The notes under the pieces are model-generated. The model saw only the letters and a program-made list of their open reading frames with translations. It had not been told where the DNA came from and did no database searches. A stretch of 64,000 nucleotides of DNA from Salvelinus alpinus (lineage: Eukaryota; Chordata; Actinopteri; Salmoniformes; Salmonidae), in the NCBI RefSeq assembly GCF_045679555.1, contig NC_092093.1:63570390-63634389 (forward strand). Direction: 5' to 3'. Positions 42,100-64,000 of the stretch are shown here, one piece after another. Both the position numbers and the translations under genes were made by a program. The stretch's first letter is position 1. Each line of letters opens with the position of its first letter.

Positions 42100-44760
42100 C
42101 CACGCAGTCATCTTGGTACTCCCCCTCCAGTGTGAAAAATATTTAGGAAGACATAGAAATGCATTTATTAATGTCTACATTAGTTTCTGATAAGTTTATT
42201 ATATTACAGACACCTTCATGCATACTTTAAAATATGTGAGCTAAACATAAAATAACATTTAAAAATCCTTAAAGTATTTTTTTTATTACTAATGTTACTG
42301 TCCCCTCTACGACAAAACGAATACTTAAATGCATGTAATTTTGTCCTTGAAACATGTAATTGAAATACTGTAGAATTCCATTAATTTCTATGGAGGACTG
42401 CTGCTACTAGCGAGGGCCAATATTGCCGACCGGTGGCTTCAAAGCCTCTCAATGGCCAAGACATAGTATCTGCAATCCAGGGTTTATAAACATCATTGGC
42501 AATAACAGCCTCTTCACAGCAGCATGACCACCTCCAGCATGATGATATACAAGGACAATGAACAACAGCCCTTATCTACGATGCCTAGCAGAGTACTTGT
42601 ACGACCAGGCCGAAAAGGACTCTGAACTTCCCCAATATTTGTGCCGTATGTGATTTCTCCAAATGGGAAATTAGATCTTGACTTGTGTGTTTTGTTTTTG
42701 AAAATGTGAATGGGACAGGATACTGACTGCCACCGTCCAGTATTCTGTCATTACTCATTACAATGTCACTGCCTCCTTTGATCTGAATCAACTGCTGTAT
42801 TCTCTGGCTACGGTCGTCTTCAATATCTTACATTGAATGAAACCCGGACTCTGTGAGAAAATATCTCACCGGTTTTCAGTTGCATCTGCCTTTGTGAACA
42901 TATTAAGTGTTTTTGAGTGTCGTAAACCTAAGTGTCTGTGAATAAGGAAAATCTTTCTGTGCATATGAGTTGCATGGCCTCTGAGTGTGTGCATTTGTGT
43001 ATGATGTGTGTATGTGTGTGTGTGTGTGTGTGTGTGTTTGTGATCAGAAGCACAGACCTACTGTATATCTGTCTCCATGGGGACAGTAGATCTGAGGATT
43101 TACTTTCTGCGTGACCCTTTCACCTCAGGGGAAATGGCTGCCAGTCTTCCCATCATTCTGAGAGAAGTGGCCTCATCACACAAATTCCACCAGAGGAATG
43201 ACGTAGAGAAGGATAGTTCCTGATGTGTTAAAATGAATAGTGGAGGTGTGCAGCGGCTGACCCTGAGCAGTAGTGTGGGGCTAAGGCAATGAGGTCACGT
43301 GACTGATGGAATAAGAGCTCCTGTCATAGAGCCTGGTATCACAGGTTCTGATGGCTCTTCACAGACCAACAAGGCCAAGAACACAATGTCCTTTACCTTT
43401 GATGAATAATCTATTTTGTTATATTTAGTGAAAGTTTCTATATTTTTTTCTAGCGTTGTCACGCCTGAATTCTGATTTATCTAAAGTATCTTGTATTTTA
43501 ATGCGCTGTAGAGCCTCTTCTGAATGTATTGGTAAATATACATTGTTTATTTAATATGGCAGCCTGTTGACCAATTAGATTCTGTAGATATAGCATGCAT
43601 ATCTTTTTATAGGGGTGTTATGACATCACGTATGGTGCTACCTACTCCAGGGTCCAAGGGGTACTCAGGTGCACCAATTTTGAGTGACATCACATTTTAC
43701 CCCCAATTACTGTTTTCTAAAGCCTGTTTACATTTCAATCCCTAGCCCCTTCCCCCAATCCCTCCCCCTTCTTTAGGCAGATCTGCAAAGTCTGGATAGG
43801 TGAAAGCAGTATGGCTTACACTTTACTTAGACTGTTGGAGGGCTAGGTGGAGCTGTCGCAGTACTTTCACCTATCACAAATCTTGAGGATGTGCCGGACC
43901 AATGAGCTAAGGGCTAGGGACGGAAATGAAACCGTGCTTACCTTATTTTTTGAATGTTCTCTCATGTACAGTAATGTCAATTGTTTAAGGCTCTAGGTGA
44001 GCTTTCATAGTTGGGATAGGTGCAAACAAGGGCTTCACATTCTTGAGTAGACAAAGGAACCACTGGTGTGTGGATATGGTACTTTACTGTTTGAATAGCA
44101 TATTTACTTAATGTTAAAGTATTGTGCAGTGTAATCGCACAGAAAAGTGTAATTTTGATTGTACAGAGGAATTCACTTTCATGTGGTTGGAGGAGTTTCT
44201 AGTGTGACCGGTGGGGTTTCAAGAGTTGTAGGTGAATTATGTGGTTTGGTACCCCGACCCAGAGCTAAATACAAGTCTTTTAACTCCTCAATGGCTGAGA
44301 ATGGGGAGGGATGCTACAGTAACAGCATCTTGTGTAGACTCATGCGTTGTTTTAAATGTGAAATGCACTTTATGTTGTTGGACAAAAAAATGGCACAACA
44401 AATTAAGTATCTGCAAAATGAAAACTATAAATGATAATCAACATGCACTAACTGAGATATTGTAAGACGTGTGAACGTGGTGTGTATTTTTTCAAGGTGT
44501 TAGATGTAATTTTTTGTTGCTTTGGTTAGTTTACCGAATTGAGAGATGTTGTTAATTTTGTATTAAAAGAATGTGCTGTGCATTAAAAACACAAGCCTGT
44601 GTTGGTTTGTTTTGTTCACTCTGAATCCACTGGCTCTGCTCCCATGGTGACTTCCTTCTAAACTGTACTGTTACCATGGAAACTGCTATGTCACCATCAG
44701 GACCATATTGTCTCCATGACAACGGTGCGTCAGTAAAAGAAACGCAGACACAACATTGTG
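42100..44760. other. Intergenic, no gene recognised
   Basis: Short GT tract at 43010-43040. No domain-bearing open frame on either strand. Confidence 0.5.
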
Positions 44761-44776
44761 AATATCCATTGTCATA

Positions 44777-44782
44777 TTTATT
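44777..44782 (-). terminator. wasf3: Possible wasf3 polyadenylation signal AATAAA
   Basis: AATAAA on the minus strand about 1.55 kb beyond the wasf3 stop. Other AATAAA-like sites occur near 45112 and 45213, so the site used is uncertain. Confidence 0.35.
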
Positions 44783-46216
44783 CTCAAGGTCACAGAGTTC
44801 AAAGGTTACAGATTTTACAAAAAATAACCATGACAACCCTAAACCCAATCCAATCTATTTTTCAGCTTCCAAATCTTTGCTAGACATCACTAAGCGATCA
44901 TAGACTCAGATGTTATTCATTAAGCTTCCTTTCACTCATATCTCTCTGATCTCCAATCAGACACTCTTACCACACACTCCAGCTACGTTTCAATATCCAT
45001 TCTTGAGTACCACTTAGGAGGATGCCCAGTCAATAGTCTACATCAGTCACATATATAGAGAGTTAGGCCAGGTTTTACCACAGCCACCATGTTAGCGCTC
45101 ATATAGAACTTTATTAATGAACTGTTGTGCTGTAACAATACGAGAGCGCCTCTGACAGTTCCCTATGAAATGACCCGCTGTAATCAAGCAAAACAGAGCA
45201 GTGACTTTAACAGACATTTTTATTGATTAGCATTGGGGATAATGTGTATCCAAGTCAACAAATTGCACATCTGCTTTCACTGTGAAAACTATCAGCGGTA
45301 AACAGCACAAAGCAGAAGCGTTAATCATCACTTAGCAACGGCTATTGAGGAGAAAGTGCCGCTCTATGAATGTTCAGAGAGAAACCACATTGGCCCAACT
45401 CTCTACATACACGCATCTGGTCTACATGGTTAGTGTGGTTGATGGAACACAGCCTCACTCTCAGGTCACTCCCTCTCACACCGGTATTGTTCAGAAGGAA
45501 CACAGTTGGGAAACGCTTTAAAAACATGTCTCCTATTTGTTCCTCCTGAACGCTACCATGACCACCGCAGTCCACCCTGACTTCTCTTCCTCCAGTTCCT
45601 ATAATCTACACATTAAAAGCTTGTCGCTTCCCAGATTAACTATTAATAAGTGTTTGAGTAAAAACATTAGAAAAGACAAGTAGATTTTCTGTCCAAGGGG
45701 AGGTTGCTATTTCTCCAAGTGACGCCCTTAAGATAGTTACCATACATGAGATAAGTCCCCATTCGTGGGGTGCCACCACATACAGGGCTTTACTAGTGTT
45801 ATTATGGATAACATATTATACAGAGACACTGTGGTCTCCTGGGGTGTATTCAAGATGCCCAGAGCGTTGCATGAGCATTCTTAAATGTTAACGTAATAGT
45901 TTTGAATTGAACGTTTGTTTGCAGTTAGTGTCTGTATAGCAGCTGAACATGACAGTATGCATCTTGAATTCACCCCTAGTGTTCCAGTTCTGAATCCTTC
46001 AGCCGGCTGATGCAGGAGTCTGATCTCCCAGCAGTGCTACATGTGACCAAGGATCACCCAGCTTATATACTGTACAAACATACCTACTACACCAGGGACT
46101 GTATGAGTCTGTGTATGTGAATGTTAGCTTATGTTCATGTGTTGGTACACATACATTTTAGTGGTTCTTAGTTTGTGGATGTGAACGTGCACGTTTATAT
46201 GTGCTTTTCAGCTTTT

Positions 46217-63381
<17,165 letters not shown>

Positions 63382-63721
63382 GGTGACACCTCACACTGTT
63401 ACACAGGAAGCACACAATACATATGATATCACACACACTGTACTTTCATAATGGATGTGTTTACAGACACGTTTTTCTACATTTGGTAAGTTATAACTAC
63501 TGTAAGTATTATAAGCACACACACAATGCAGAGAGACACTGATATACACACACACAGCTAGTCAATGGGCCAGACGTATTAGCACACACTAACAAACACA
63601 CAATATTATTTTTGGAAACAGGGTAAGTGAGGCTGGGCATACAATGGTGCCCAGACCAGATCAAGTGGCCAGGCAGTAGTAGTAGACAGCAGAGTGATTA
63701 AACTATTGGGAAAATAAACTA

Positions 63722-64000
63722 GTCAAATCAAATGTTATTAGTCACATGCGCAGAATACAACTTACAGTGAAATGCTTACTTACAAGCCCTTAAGCCCTTA
63801 ACCAACAATGCAGTTAAGAAATACCAACAAAAAATAGAGAGAAAAAAAAAAGGTAAGGGATAAGAATAACAAATAATTAAAGCGCAGCTGTAAATAACAA
63901 TAGCGGGGCTATATACAGGGGGTACCAGTACAGAGTCAATGTGCGGGGGCACCAGTGTCGAGGTAATTGAGGTAATATGAACACATAGGTAGAGTTTTTA
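63722..64000 (+). repeat. Dispersed salmonid repeat, runs off window end
   Basis: Same family as 30748-30960: caaatcaaatgttattagtc, acagtgaaatgcttacttac, tatatacagggggtaccagt and gtgcgggggcaccagtgtcg. Confidence 0.75.

Overview
This is a vertebrate, clearly salmonid (trout/salmon/charr-type), genomic window. The evidence is the repeat fauna: an HpaI-type tRNA-derived SINE, several families of Tc1-like transposons (one of them the salmonid family from whose consensus Sleeping Beauty was derived), fish L1-like LINE fragments, hAT-like MITEs and very long GT microsatellites. Genes have many introns, and exons were delimited by frame, splice sites and recalled family sequence. No virus-like element (LTR or Polinton type) was recognised.

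Layout. 1-8.3 kb: two Tc1 elements in an intron, then the last four coding exons of lnx2 (+), encoding PDZ3 and PDZ4. 8.4-13.4 kb: SINEs, a LINE fragment carrying a strange 15-copy in-frame minisatellite, and a degraded Tc1. 13.5-18.0 kb: an apparently complete two-gene PIF/Harbinger transposon with an uninterrupted HARBI1-like transposase and an uninterrupted Myb/SANT-like partner. 21.6-25.3 kb: rpl21 (-). 26.1-30.1 kb: usp12 (+). 31.4-36.1 kb: an L1-like LINE split by two Tc1-type elements. 36.1-38.9 kb: gpr12 (+). 39-46 kb: gene-poor. 46.3-63.4 kb: wasf3 (-), with all its coding exons. 63.7 kb to the end: a dispersed repeat.

The gene order lnx2(+) rpl21(-) usp12(+) gpr12(+) wasf3(-) is the exact mirror image of human 13q12 (WASF3-GPR12-USP12-RPL21-...-LNX2). 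The genes lying between RPL21 and LNX2 in human (RASL11A, GTF3A, MTIF3) are not seen here. The genes themselves are unrelated in function: a ubiquitin-ligase scaffold, a ribosomal protein, a deubiquitinase, an orphan Gs-coupled receptor and an Arp2/3 activator.

The most striking signal is in wasf3. A 5.4-kb array of about 120 copies of a 45-bp unit fills the last intron, and every unit contains a copy of the 3' splice site of the terminal exon, including the polypyrimidine tract, the AG and the first 14 exon bases. A second, 39-bp array just downstream of an internal exon repeats that exon's 5' splice site and last nine bases. Its unit is exactly 13 codons, so the first five decoy donors would extend WASF3 in frame. 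A third 60-bp array (about 26 copies) lies one intron further 5'. Arrays also abut splice sites of lnx2 and gpr12. These look like minisatellites seeded at splice junctions.
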